DNA of 6,434 nt. It comes from Hyphomicrobiales bacterium (GTDB lineage Bacteria; Pseudomonadota; Alphaproteobacteria; Rhizobiales; Aestuariivirgaceae). Positions 1 to 5,580 of this stretch are shown in pieces. Within the stretch, counting starts at the first letter, position 1; each line of letters opens with the position of its first letter. The stretch lies in the NCBI GenBank assembly GCA_023266715.1, contig JAHFPK010000166.1:1-6434 (forward strand). Direction: 5' to 3'. The notes beneath the pieces were generated by a model, which worked only from the letters and a program-made list of their open reading frames with translations, was not told where the DNA came from and searched no databases. Position numbers and translations under genes: made by a program.

Positions 1-255
1 AACGATGGTTACAGTGACGCAGACATCTGCATCAATGCAGGTCTCCAGCATGCGGCTGGCCGACGAACCATGCCAGTAAATGTGATCGCTTTCGCGCCAT
101 TGCAGGGTGGGCGTCACGTAAGGCGTGCCTTTGAACATGTAGCCCACATGGCACACGGGGCTGGCGTCCAGGATGCCATGTACGGTTTCCACGTCATACT
201 TCGCCCGCTTGTTCAGGCGCTTCACGCGGGTTCTTTCGCTGGGGGCTTCGGTCAT
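1..255 (-). CDS. Pyridoxamine 5'-phosphate oxidase-like flavin-binding protein (C-terminus cut by window edge)
   Basis: The first 85 residues are visible, and the frame is open to base 1, so the C-terminal part lies outside the window. The protein starts MTEAPSERTRVKRLNKRAKY. It then shows the pattern typical of the split-barrel PNPOx-like family (Pyridox_ox_2 type): VHGILDASPVCHVGY (25-39), a strand with PYVTPTLQWRESDHIYWHG (45-63) and SSASRML (64-70). Family members usually bind FMN or another flavin-type cofactor. This branch is not the classical PdxH and its substrate is generally unknown. The start at 253-255 is chosen because AGAGGA lies 6 bases upstream; an in-frame ATG at 274-276 has a poorer ribosome site. 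The gene is divergent from a PLP-binding MocR regulator, a recurrent pairing which suggests it is that regulator's target. Family call is firm; catalytic role is not. Confidence 0.88.
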   Translation of the reverse strand, partial: MTEAPSERTRVKRLNKRAKYDVETVHGILDASPVCHVGYMFKGTPYVTPTLQWRESDHIYWHGSSASRMLETCIDADVCVTVTIV

Positions 256-327
256 GCCTGGTCCTCTTGATTGCATGATCTCTATGCGTGTCCTATGGTC
301 TAGTGGAAAGAACCAAGATAGCCATCA
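256..327. promoter_or_regulatory. Divergent control region between the PNPOx-like gene and the MocR regulator
   Basis: These 72 bases must hold the promoters of both genes. CTATG occurs twice in the same orientation, at 282-286 and 293-297, exactly 11 bases (about one helical turn) apart. Direct repeats on one DNA face are a common operator form for dimeric MocR proteins. TGGT (296-299) and ACCA (312-315) form a weak outer dyad. For the plus-strand regulator a modest sigma-70-like pair can be proposed: TTGCAT (271-276), 17 bases, TATGGT (294-299). This would put the second CTATG over the -10 box, fitting autoregulation. No convincing minus-strand promoter was seen. All assignments here are inference from pattern and position. 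Confidence 0.45.
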
Positions 328-1749
328 ATGAACAGACCACTTTTAGCACCTGCCACCAGCGAAATCGGCATCGACCGGGCCGACCATGAAGCCATTCAAT
401 CGCAGATCGCCCGTCAAATCCGGGAATTTGTGCTGAGCGGACGCTTGCGCCCGCAGGCTAAACTGCCCTCAACCCGCAGCATGGCGGAGGACCTGAAAGT
501 GGCGCGCGCTACCGTGGTTGAGGCCTATGAACAGCTTTTGAGCGAGGGCTATATCGAAACCCGCAAAGGCTCCGGCACCCGCGTTGCCGCCGAATTGCCG
601 GAAGCGTTTTTGAACTCAACCCCGGCACGCTTGACGGTGGGCAAGTCACCCCGCGAAAGGTCCCGCGAACCCGCCAAACCCTTCCGCTCCGGCCTCGTCG
701 ATTGGGAGCATTTTCCCCATGATGAATGGGGCAGGATTCTGGGCCGCTTCTGGCGCAATCCGCCCATCGCCATGCTGGAACACAATGACGCCTTTGGCTG
801 GTTTCCCCTTCGCGAAGCTATCGCCCGCCATCTCTATGAGTGGCGCGGTATTTCCTGCGAAGCCTCCCAGGTGATCATGACGGCGGGCGGCATGGATGCC
901 TTCGATCTCATCAACCGCTCGATCTTCAAGGTGGGCGACCGGATCTGGATGGAAGAGCCGGGCTACCCCACGGCGCGGCGCGTGTTCTCCTTGGGCGGCG
1001 TCAAAACCGTGGCGGTGCCGGTTGACCACGAAGGGATCATGGTGGTGAAGGGCAGGGAACGGGCAGGGCAGGCTCGCAGTGCGTTCATCACGCCTGCCCG
1101 GCAATATCCCACTGGAGTCACCATGCCGTTGTCACGAAGATTAGAACTCTTGGATTGGGCCGACGAGGCGAAAGCCATCATCATCGAAGACGATTACGAC
1201 AGTGAGTACCGCTATGTGGGACGGCCTTTGCCCGCATTGATGAGCCTCGACCGCAAGGCGCGGGTGATTTATTCCGGCAGCTTCTCCAAGGTTTTTTCTC
1301 CGCTTCTGCGATTGGGCTACATTGTTGTGCCCAAATCTCTGGGCGAGCGCTTTCGCACTGAGAGGTTGGCCCATGGTGCGCCGCCATCCCTGATGGCCCA
1401 ACCCGCCCTATGCGAGTTCATGACCTCGGGAACTTTCGCCATCCACATCCGCCGCATGCGACGGATTTACGCAGCACGGCGCGAAGCCCTGATCGCAACC
1501 TTGGAAGGAAGCCTGCGCTTTACCATCGACGCTTCGCCCTCAGGCCTCATGCTTCTCTTGCGCTTGAAAGCAGATGAGAATGATGACGAGGTTGTGGCGA
1601 AGCTCGCGAGCGTAGGCCTCGAAGTCCAATCCCTCTCAAGCCACTACGTGGGACGGCACAGAGAACAAGGACTGCTTTTGAGCTTCGCCGGCTTCACCGA
1701 CAAGGAACTGCGGACAGCCGCGAAGAAGTTGGTGGAAATCTTGCAGTAA
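328..1749 (+). CDS. MocR/PdxR-family transcriptional regulator (GntR HTH + aminotransferase-like domain)
   Basis: This 473-residue protein has the usual MocR length and layout. A GntR-type winged helix-turn-helix spans about residues 21-88 (AIQSQIARQIREFVLSGRL, then LPSTRSMAEDL and GYIETRKGSGTRV). After a linker, a fold-type-I aminotransferase-like domain runs from about 120 to 473. PLP-site motifs are present: EEPGYPTAR (209-217), TPARQYPTG (255-263), EDDYDSEYRY (287-296; D288 expected to contact the pyridine nitrogen, Y290 the PLP oxygen) and SGSFSKVFSPLLRLGY (316-331), with K321 as the likely Schiff-base lysine. By family knowledge such proteins sense PLP or a PLP-amine adduct and regulate a neighbouring gene without acting as a true transaminase. 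The divergent PNPOx-like gene points to a PdxR-like role in vitamin B6 or amine metabolism, but GabR- or TauR-like effectors are not excluded. The Shine-Dalgarno is weak. Family very sure, regulon inferred. Confidence 0.95.
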   Translation: MNRPLLAPATSEIGIDRADHEAIQSQIARQIREFVLSGRLRPQAKLPSTRSMAEDLKVARATVVEAYEQLLSEGYIETRKGSGTRVAAELPEAFLNSTPARLTVGKSPRERSREPAKPFRSGLVDWEHFPHDEWGRILGRFWRNPPIAMLEHNDAFGWFPLREAIARHLYEWRGISCEASQVIMTAGGMDAFDLINRSIFKVGDRIWMEEPGYPTARRVFSLGGVKTVAVPVDHEGIMVVKGRERAGQARSAFITPARQYPTGVTMPLSRRLELLDWADEAKAIIIEDDYDSEYRYVGRPLPALMSLDRKARVIYSGSFSKVFSPLLRLGYIVVPKSLGERFRTERLAHGAPPSLMAQPALCEFMTSGTFAIHIRRMRRIYAARREALIATLEGSLRFTIDASPSGLMLLLRLKADENDDEVVAKLASVGLEVQSLSSHYVGRHREQGLLLSFAGFTDKELRTAAKKLVEILQ

Positions 1750-1817
1750 GCCTCATGCTGACGTGCGAACAACGCGAGGCTCGAAGCATCTGTATCCATA
1801 TCTGCCGGCCCTTCGCA

Positions 1818-1834
1818 GCCAAGTTGCGCTTGGC
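1818..1834. terminator. Small hairpin in the convergent 105-base gap; possible weak bidirectional terminator
   Basis: The gap 1750-1854 lies between two converging genes and holds no ORF of note. GCCAAG (1818-1823) and CTTGGC (1829-1834) form a perfect 6-base stem with a 5-base loop. Neither strand has a T-run after it, so it is not a classic intrinsic terminator. A second, looser dyad, AGCCTC (1749-1754) with GAGGCT (1776-1781), has a 21-base loop. The remaining bases, including CTTCAGGGTGAGGA (1837-1850), resemble fragments of the palindromic intergenic repeats common in Rhizobiales genomes, but no complete unit is seen. Confidence 0.3.
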
Positions 1835-1854
1835 ACTTCAGGGTGAGGAAGTCG

Positions 1855-2553
1855 CTAAGACCCCAGAGGCCGTAACTCCCGCAACAGTTTTTCCTTTATC
1901 GCACGGGCGAAATCCTTGAAGCCATTCGCCGGTTCGACGAATGAATCAGCGCCAATGATGACATGATTCAGATAGTAGGTCTCCAGGTGTCGATCTTCCG
2001 CCTCGATGGAAAGGCCGTTGACCGTTATGCCGGAAGCCAATGCCTTGGTGCGGGCATCCTCAAGGTCAACCCCGCTGTTATTTGGCCCATCGCCTGAAAC
2101 ATCGATGATTTTGCGGTTCCCCTCAAACGCGTTACTTTCAATAAGTGCGCGGGCATCAGTGATGCCCGAAGCGATGGAAGTAGAACTCGCCCGCATCCAG
2201 CGGCGGATGAGGCTTACACGGAAGCCAAAGGCCTTTGCGTCTCGTGCGTTTTCAATAAGGGTGAAGGGCATTACCACCTGGGTTTCTCCGGGCCCGCCCC
2301 ACTGGACAACTGCAATCGCCGCGCCAAAGGGCCTCAAATTATCCACCGCCTGCAATACCTCCGGGTCTCTGAAAGCCCGCGCGATGCCTTCATTCTGCAA
2401 CTGGAATTCATTCACATCAACGCTGGCTGAACTGTCCAACGCCAGTACCAGTTCAATGACGACGGGCGTTTTGGTCTGGGCCTGGGATGGTGAAGCCAGC
2501 GCGATCAGAGCACAAAAAACACGCGACCCCATGCCGCGCGCGAATTGACACAT
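1855..2553 (-). CDS. Secreted DUF1194 protein, von Willebrand factor A-like
   Basis: The preferred product is 232 residues, normal for DUF1194. It opens with a signal peptide: arginines in MCQFARGMGSR, a hydrophobic core VFCALIALA, and likely cleavage after SQA near residue 26. It should act in the periplasm or outside the cell. The mature part begins with a vWA-like strand ending in LALDSSASVD, a D-x-S-x-S MIDAS metal-site motif (D40, S42, S44). It continues with SSTSIASGI (candidate MIDAS threonine T125) and IDVSGDGPNNSG (150-161), a hallmark of the family. Biochemical function is unknown; vWA folds usually mediate metal-dependent protein binding. The start at 2551-2553 has a minimal AGG 5 bases upstream. 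The ATG at 2530-2532 also gives a good 19-residue signal peptide. Longer in-frame starts up to 2712 would run into the divergent copper chaperone gene and bury the signal peptide, so they are disfavoured. Family sure, start uncertain. Confidence 0.85.
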   Translation of the reverse strand: MCQFARGMGSRVFCALIALASPSQAQTKTPVVIELVLALDSSASVDVNEFQLQNEGIARAFRDPEVLQAVDNLRPFGAAIAVVQWGGPGETQVVMPFTLIENARDAKAFGFRVSLIRRWMRASSTSIASGITDARALIESNAFEGNRKIIDVSGDGPNNSGVDLEDARTKALASGITVNGLSIEAEDRHLETYYLNHVIIGADSFVEPANGFKDFARAIKEKLLRELRPLGS

Positions 2554-2559
2554 TCGCGC
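2538..2559. promoter_or_regulatory. Perfect 8-base inverted repeat, candidate operator between DUF1194 and PCu(A)C genes
   Basis: GCGCGAAT (2538-2545) is followed after six bases by its exact reverse complement ATTCGCGC (2552-2559). The dyad covers the preferred start codon of the DUF1194 gene and overlaps the candidate -35 box of the divergent copper chaperone gene. That is where a dimeric repressor could control both. It could alternatively form an RNA hairpin at the 5' end of the DUF1194 transcript if translation starts at 2532. The symmetry is directly seen; the function is inferred. One such repeat somewhere in a window this long is expected by chance, so the position carries most of the argument. 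Confidence 0.45.
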
Positions 2560-2573
2560 CTGAATCTGCGGCA
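2545..2573 (+). promoter_or_regulatory. Candidate promoter of the copper chaperone gene
   Basis: TTGACA at 2545-2550 is a perfect sigma-70 -35 hexamer in the short gap before the plus-strand gene. A 17-base spacer would put the -10 at 2568-2573, where the sequence (GCGGCA) is a poor match; degenerate -10 boxes are common in Alphaproteobacteria. The predicted transcript would start around 2580, leaving a leader of about five bases. This agrees with the absence of any Shine-Dalgarno before ATG 2585 and suggests near-leaderless translation. A short dyad GCGG/CCGC (2568-2571, 2578-2581) also lies here. Confidence 0.35.
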
Positions 2574-2584
2574 ATCTCCGCCCC

Positions 2585-3073
2585 ATGAGTAAACTTGTCC
2601 TGGAATTCTTTGCAGCCACTGCTCTCACCCTTGGCGCCATCCTAGCACTGACACCCGGTGTCTTGGCTAATGACGTGAAGGTGATGGGGGCCTTTGCCCG
2701 CGCTTCCGCCATGCCTGCGGCGAAGACGGGCGCGGTCTATATGACCCTTACCAATCAGGGGGCAGCGCCGGACCGCCTTCTTGCGATTACCACTGATGCC
2801 GCACTCACCGCCGAGGTTCATGAAGGCCTGATGGAGAATAGCGTGGCCAAGATGCGGCCGGTGGAAACCCTGGAAATTCCAGCCGGTGGCAGCGTGGACC
2901 TGAAGCCCGGCGGTTTTCATATCATGCTTGGCTCATTGAAAGCGCCGTTGAAGAAGGGTGACATGATCATGCTCCGGTTAAAATTCGAACGTGCCGGGAT
3001 GGTGGACGTGATGGCCAATGTGGGTGACCTGGCAGAGGACCACGCTCACACGGAAGGTTCAACCGGCAACTGA
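2585..3073 (+). CDS. Periplasmic copper chaperone, PCu(A)C family
   Basis: The 162-residue protein has a signal peptide (hydrophobic from about 4 to 22, likely cleavage after VLA at residue 28) and one PCu(A)C cupredoxin-like domain (about 30-147). The family's Cu(I) ligand signature H-x10-M-x21-H-x-M is matched exactly by H79, M90, H112 and M114, the last two within GGFHIML. AGAVYMTLTNQG-like sequence near 49-59 is also typical. These chaperones bind Cu(I) in the periplasm and, in studied cases, deliver it to the CuA or CuB site of cytochrome oxidase, often together with a Sco protein. No sco or cox gene is visible here, so the client is unknown. The tail contains EDHAHTEG, with two extra histidines that could add metal affinity. 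No Shine-Dalgarno is seen before the ATG; the start is fixed by the signal peptide. The last 28 bases overlap the convergent methyltransferase gene. Confidence 0.93.
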   Translation: MSKLVLEFFAATALTLGAILALTPGVLANDVKVMGAFARASAMPAAKTGAVYMTLTNQGAAPDRLLAITTDAALTAEVHEGLMENSVAKMRPVETLEIPAGGSVDLKPGGFHIMLGSLKAPLKKGDMIMLRLKFERAGMVDVMANVGDLAEDHAHTEGSTGN

Positions 3074-3570
3074 TTTTCTTCCCGGAGTGGCTTCAAGGCT
3101 CTTTCTTCCTCCCTGATGCGCCAGGCTAGAAGCGCCAGATTGATGCAGCCGAAAATTATGGCAAACCACCACAGGCCAAAGACCAGCGGCAGAATGAAAA
3201 TTTCCGCCGCAACAATCATGTAATTCGGGTGGCGGAAATATTTGTAAGGTCCGGCATGGCTCAAGGTTTCTCCGGGAACGACAATGATGCGGGTGGTCCA
3301 GCGGCTTCCCAAGGCGGCAATGATCCAGCCGCGCGCCGCCTGCAGGACAAGATAGACAATGGCCCAGAACCAGGCCACCTCATGGCCCCATACGGAATAC
3401 CAAAGCCCCGCAATCCACACGGCATGGAAAACGACGATGAGGGGATAGTGGCCTGAACTGACTTCAACCCCGCCATTGGCAAGCAGGCGCTTGGTGTTGC
3501 GCCGCGCAATGGAAAGCTCCACAAGGCGTTGCAGGGTGACGAGGGCGAGGATCGTAAAATTTGTCCACAT
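3046..3570 (-). CDS. ICMT-like membrane methyltransferase, BpsB/YpbQ type
   Basis: This 174-residue integral membrane protein belongs to the isoprenylcysteine carboxyl methyltransferase family. The N-terminal region ALVTLQRLVELSIARRN (9-25) is typical of the YpbQ/BpsB branch. Hydrophobic segments lie near 1-19, 42-61, 64-86 and 118-149. The C-terminal SAM-binding core shows GPYKYFRHPNYMIVAAE (107-123; RHPNY 113-117, E123) and RIREEERAL (151-159). It lies 4 bases after the type III PKS stop codon, so the two are almost certainly co-transcribed and probably translationally coupled; no separate Shine-Dalgarno is visible. In Bacillus subtilis the equivalent neighbour BpsB O-methylates the alkylpyrones made by the PKS BpsA. 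The same role is inferred here, with SAM as donor. The start at 3570 is chosen over an in-frame ATG at 3630, which lies inside the PKS gene. It is the last gene of the cluster and overlaps the convergent copper chaperone gene. Confidence 0.9.
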   Translation of the reverse strand: MWTNFTILALVTLQRLVELSIARRNTKRLLANGGVEVSSGHYPLIVVFHAVWIAGLWYSVWGHEVAWFWAIVYLVLQAARGWIIAALGSRWTTRIIVVPGETLSHAGPYKYFRHPNYMIVAAEIFILPLVFGLWWFAIIFGCINLALLAWRIREEERALKPLREENQLPVEPSV

Positions 3571-3574
3571 CGCG

Positions 3575-4618
3575 TCATTGTAGCATGGTGAGGAAGCCAG
3601 CTGTAAAGCCTGGCCCCAGGGCTGAAACAAATCGTCGTCCGGTGAAATTTTCCTTCAGGCCCTCATTCAATACGAACAGGACGGTAGGCGCAGACATATT
3701 GCCATAGCCCGCCAGAATCCTGCGTTCATCGGCAAGCTTGCCGCTTTCGAGATCAAAGGCTGTTTCGAGTGCCGTGATCACCTTGGCCCCGCCGGGATGG
3801 AAGGAGTAGGCCCCGATGTGGTTGAAGTTCAGATTGTGGCCCCGAAGGAACTGATCGGCGGCCGGGCGTAAATCACGCAGCGCCAAATCTGGAATACTAC
3901 GCGAAAAGATGGCGCTGAAACCAGTATTGTCCATGCGCCAGCCCATGACATCTATTGTATTGGGCCATGTGTGTTCGCCGGTGAATTCGATTTCACCGTG
4001 GGTATTGTTTCCACGGGTTGAAAGAACCGCCGCTGCCGCGCCATCGCCGAATAGCGCCGTGGCAACAATGTTGGACTTTGTCATTTCATCCCGGCGGAAG
4101 GTGAGCGAGCATAATTCAATGACGACCACCAATACATTTGAATCAGGCTGAGCCACGGCCAGCCGAGCCGCAAGGGAAAGGCCTGCAACGCCGCCCGCAC
4201 AGCCCAGGCCAAAGACCGGAACCCGGTTGACATCATCACGAAAGCCCAACTCGCTCATCACGCGTGCTTCGATAGTGGGCGTGGCAATACCGGTTGACGA
4301 GATCGTCACGATGGTATCGATCTGGTTCGCTTCCAATCCCGCCTGTTCAAGGGCACGCGCCGATACCACGCCAAAAAGATGTGAAGCTCCGGTAACAAAA
4401 GCTTCCGAGCGTTCAGGCCAGCCCTGTTCCTCGCGAAACCAGTCATAGGTACATGCGGAGTATCGCATATTGATGCCCGTGTTGGCATAGACCGGCATCA
4501 TCCGGTCAAAATCCGCCTGGCGGCCACCGAAAATCTTGGCGGCTTCGACCATAACCTCCTCAGTTCTGAGCTCATGCTCAGGAACTGCGGTGGCAAGACT
4601 GAGTAACTTGGCGCGCAC
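3575..4618 (-). CDS. Type III polyketide synthase (chalcone/stilbene synthase-like)
   Basis: A complete 347-residue thiolase-fold synthase of usual bacterial length. The Cys-His-Asn triad is intact: C140 in VFGLGCAGGVAGL (135-147), H274 in YSFHPGGAK (271-279), and N307 in GYGNMSAP (304-311). STGIATPTIEARV (108-120) and ALFGDGAAAAV (188-198) are family motifs, and ALGPGFTAGF (333-342) is the C-terminal glycine loop. Such enzymes load an acyl starter, extend it with malonyl-CoA and cyclise it without a carrier protein. With an ICMT-like methyltransferase next to it, the best guess is a fatty-acyl starter yielding alkylpyrones or alkylresorcinols, as for BpsA, SrsA or ArsB/ArsC; aromatic products such as phloroglucinols cannot be excluded from sequence alone. 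Translation starts at GTG (4616-4618) with AAGGAA 7 bases upstream. The gene follows the second DMT transporter after 51 bases. Confidence 0.95.
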   Translation of the reverse strand: MRAKLLSLATAVPEHELRTEEVMVEAAKIFGGRQADFDRMMPVYANTGINMRYSACTYDWFREEQGWPERSEAFVTGASHLFGVVSARALEQAGLEANQIDTIVTISSTGIATPTIEARVMSELGFRDDVNRVPVFGLGCAGGVAGLSLAARLAVAQPDSNVLVVVIELCSLTFRRDEMTKSNIVATALFGDGAAAAVLSTRGNNTHGEIEFTGEHTWPNTIDVMGWRMDNTGFSAIFSRSIPDLALRDLRPAADQFLRGHNLNFNHIGAYSFHPGGAKVITALETAFDLESGKLADERRILAGYGNMSAPTVLFVLNEGLKENFTGRRFVSALGPGFTAGFLTMLQ

Positions 4619-4625
4619 GGGAAAG

Positions 4626-4631
4626 TTCCTT
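4626..4631 (-). promoter_or_regulatory. Strong ribosome binding site setting the GTG start of the type III PKS
   Basis: On the minus strand AAGGAA lies 7 bases before the GTG at 4618. It decides the start, since no ATG is available nearby in this frame. A TTGACA on the same strand (4635-4640) is just upstream, but a matching -10 would fall within the coding start, so an internal promoter is not supported. Confidence 0.7.
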
Positions 4632-4669
4632 ATTTGTCAATCTTTCTTCTATCTACTACGCAGACCGCA

Positions 4670-5563
4670 TCAGACTGGTTCATTAACTTTTCGGCCGACA
4701 ATGGCTTCCCGGTGGGCCGCATAAATGCCCGCGGCAATGATAAGGACCATGCCCACGTAGGAAACCGCATCGGGAAATTCATTGAAAACGGCCATGCCGA
4801 GAATGATGGCAAATAGCACGTTGGAATAACGGAAGGGTGCCGTGGCCGAAAGATCGCCGAGCCGCAGGGTGGCGACCATGAACATGTAGCCGGTGGCCAG
4901 TAGAATGGCCGCGGCACAAAGTAGCCCGAATTGCCAGAAGGCAACGTTTTGAAACCCCTGGTAGAAGCCATAGGCGACACCGCCAAGGGCAACAAAACAA
5001 GCATTTGCGAGAGCTATGATAAAGGTTGGAATGTGGGCCGGAATGCGCTTGGTGATCAAGTCGCGGAAGGCCAATACGAAGACGATACCCAAGGCCAGGA
5101 CTTCATAAATGGTGAAGGTGGAAGGCGAGGGCCGCACTATCATTAATACACCGATGAAGCCCGCAAGAATTGCGGTGGTGCGCCGGAGCCCCACCTTCTC
5201 CTTGAGGAAAATAACGGAAACCAGAAGCACCGCGAGCGGTACGCTTTGCAAAATGGCTGTAAGATTTGCAATGGGCATATGCATCAGCGCCGTGAGGAAC
5301 AGAAATGTGCCGAGGACATCAAGAAGCGATCGCGCCAGCACATTGGGCGCGAACAGCAAGGGCACACTGCCAAGAATTCCCTGCTGGACGCAGATCGCAG
5401 CAATCACTAGAACCGAAAGAACCCCGCGAATGCTAATGATCTCGCCAAGCGGCAGCGTGGTGCCGATGGTCTTGATGCAGCTGTCATTGAGGATAAAGCA
5501 GGCCATGGCAATGACCATGTAGAGGCCGGCGCGGAGCACTTGGTTCGGCTGAGGGAAAGGCAT
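4670..5563 (-). CDS. DMT-superfamily (EamA) transporter B
   Basis: A complete 297-residue inner-membrane protein with two EamA repeats (about 12-144 and 155-284) and ten predicted membrane helices, near 12-30, 39-58, 76-94, 98-118, 126-143, 149-166, 179-198, 210-231, 240-259 and 266-284. Typical DMT sequences are HMPIANLTAILQSVPL at the end of helix 3 and into 4 (95-110), FLKEKVGLRR (119-128), GFIGVLMIVRP (135-145) and LSATAPFRYSNVLFAIILG (238-256). Family members are mostly exporters of metabolites, though some, such as the rickettsial SAM carrier, import; the substrate cannot be read from sequence. It begins 15 bases after the stop of a close paralogue (about 62% identical over 260 aligned residues, hand count, no gaps). 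AAGGAA overlapping that stop lies 11 bases before this ATG, suggesting coupled translation. The type III PKS follows, so transport of the polyketide or of something its pathway needs is possible but unproven. Confidence 0.92.
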   Translation of the reverse strand: MPFPQPNQVLRAGLYMVIAMACFILNDSCIKTIGTTLPLGEIISIRGVLSVLVIAAICVQQGILGSVPLLFAPNVLARSLLDVLGTFLFLTALMHMPIANLTAILQSVPLAVLLVSVIFLKEKVGLRRTTAILAGFIGVLMIVRPSPSTFTIYEVLALGIVFVLAFRDLITKRIPAHIPTFIIALANACFVALGGVAYGFYQGFQNVAFWQFGLLCAAAILLATGYMFMVATLRLGDLSATAPFRYSNVLFAIILGMAVFNEFPDAVSYVGMVLIIAAGIYAAHREAIVGRKVNEPV

Positions 5564-5574
5564 TAGGGGATATT

Positions 5575-5580
5575 TTCCTT
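5575..5580 (-). promoter_or_regulatory. Ribosome binding site overlapping the stop of transporter A
   Basis: AAGGAA on the minus strand overlaps the TAA stop (5579-5581) of transporter A and lies 11 bases before the ATG of transporter B. The spacing is longer than ideal. The arrangement fits translational coupling of two paralogues in one mRNA. Confidence 0.5.

Noticed and set aside
646..1104. 152-codon minus-strand open frame inside the MocR gene
   Set aside because: The regulator frame is unmistakable across this stretch; the antisense product (histidine- and arginine-rich) has no recognisable motif.
2006..2548. 180-codon plus-strand open frame opposite the DUF1194 gene
   Set aside because: It is antisense to a recognisable secreted family with an intact MIDAS motif, and its translation is serine- and alanine-rich without any domain pattern. 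It is a shadow frame.
2554..2712. Longer DUF1194 protein starting at 2712 or 2586
   Set aside because: It would place about 11-53 extra residues before a well-formed signal peptide and overlap the start of the divergent copper chaperone gene.
3571..3630. 60-base N-terminal extension of the methyltransferase into the PKS gene
   Set aside because: The extra 20 residues are unlike the family, whose members begin just before the LQRLVEL helix, and the 3570 start gives the usual 4-base operon gap.
4635..4640. TTGACA on the minus strand as an internal promoter for the PKS
   Set aside because: A -10 box at normal spacing would fall on GC-rich bases at the GTG start codon and leave no room for the strong ribosome site.
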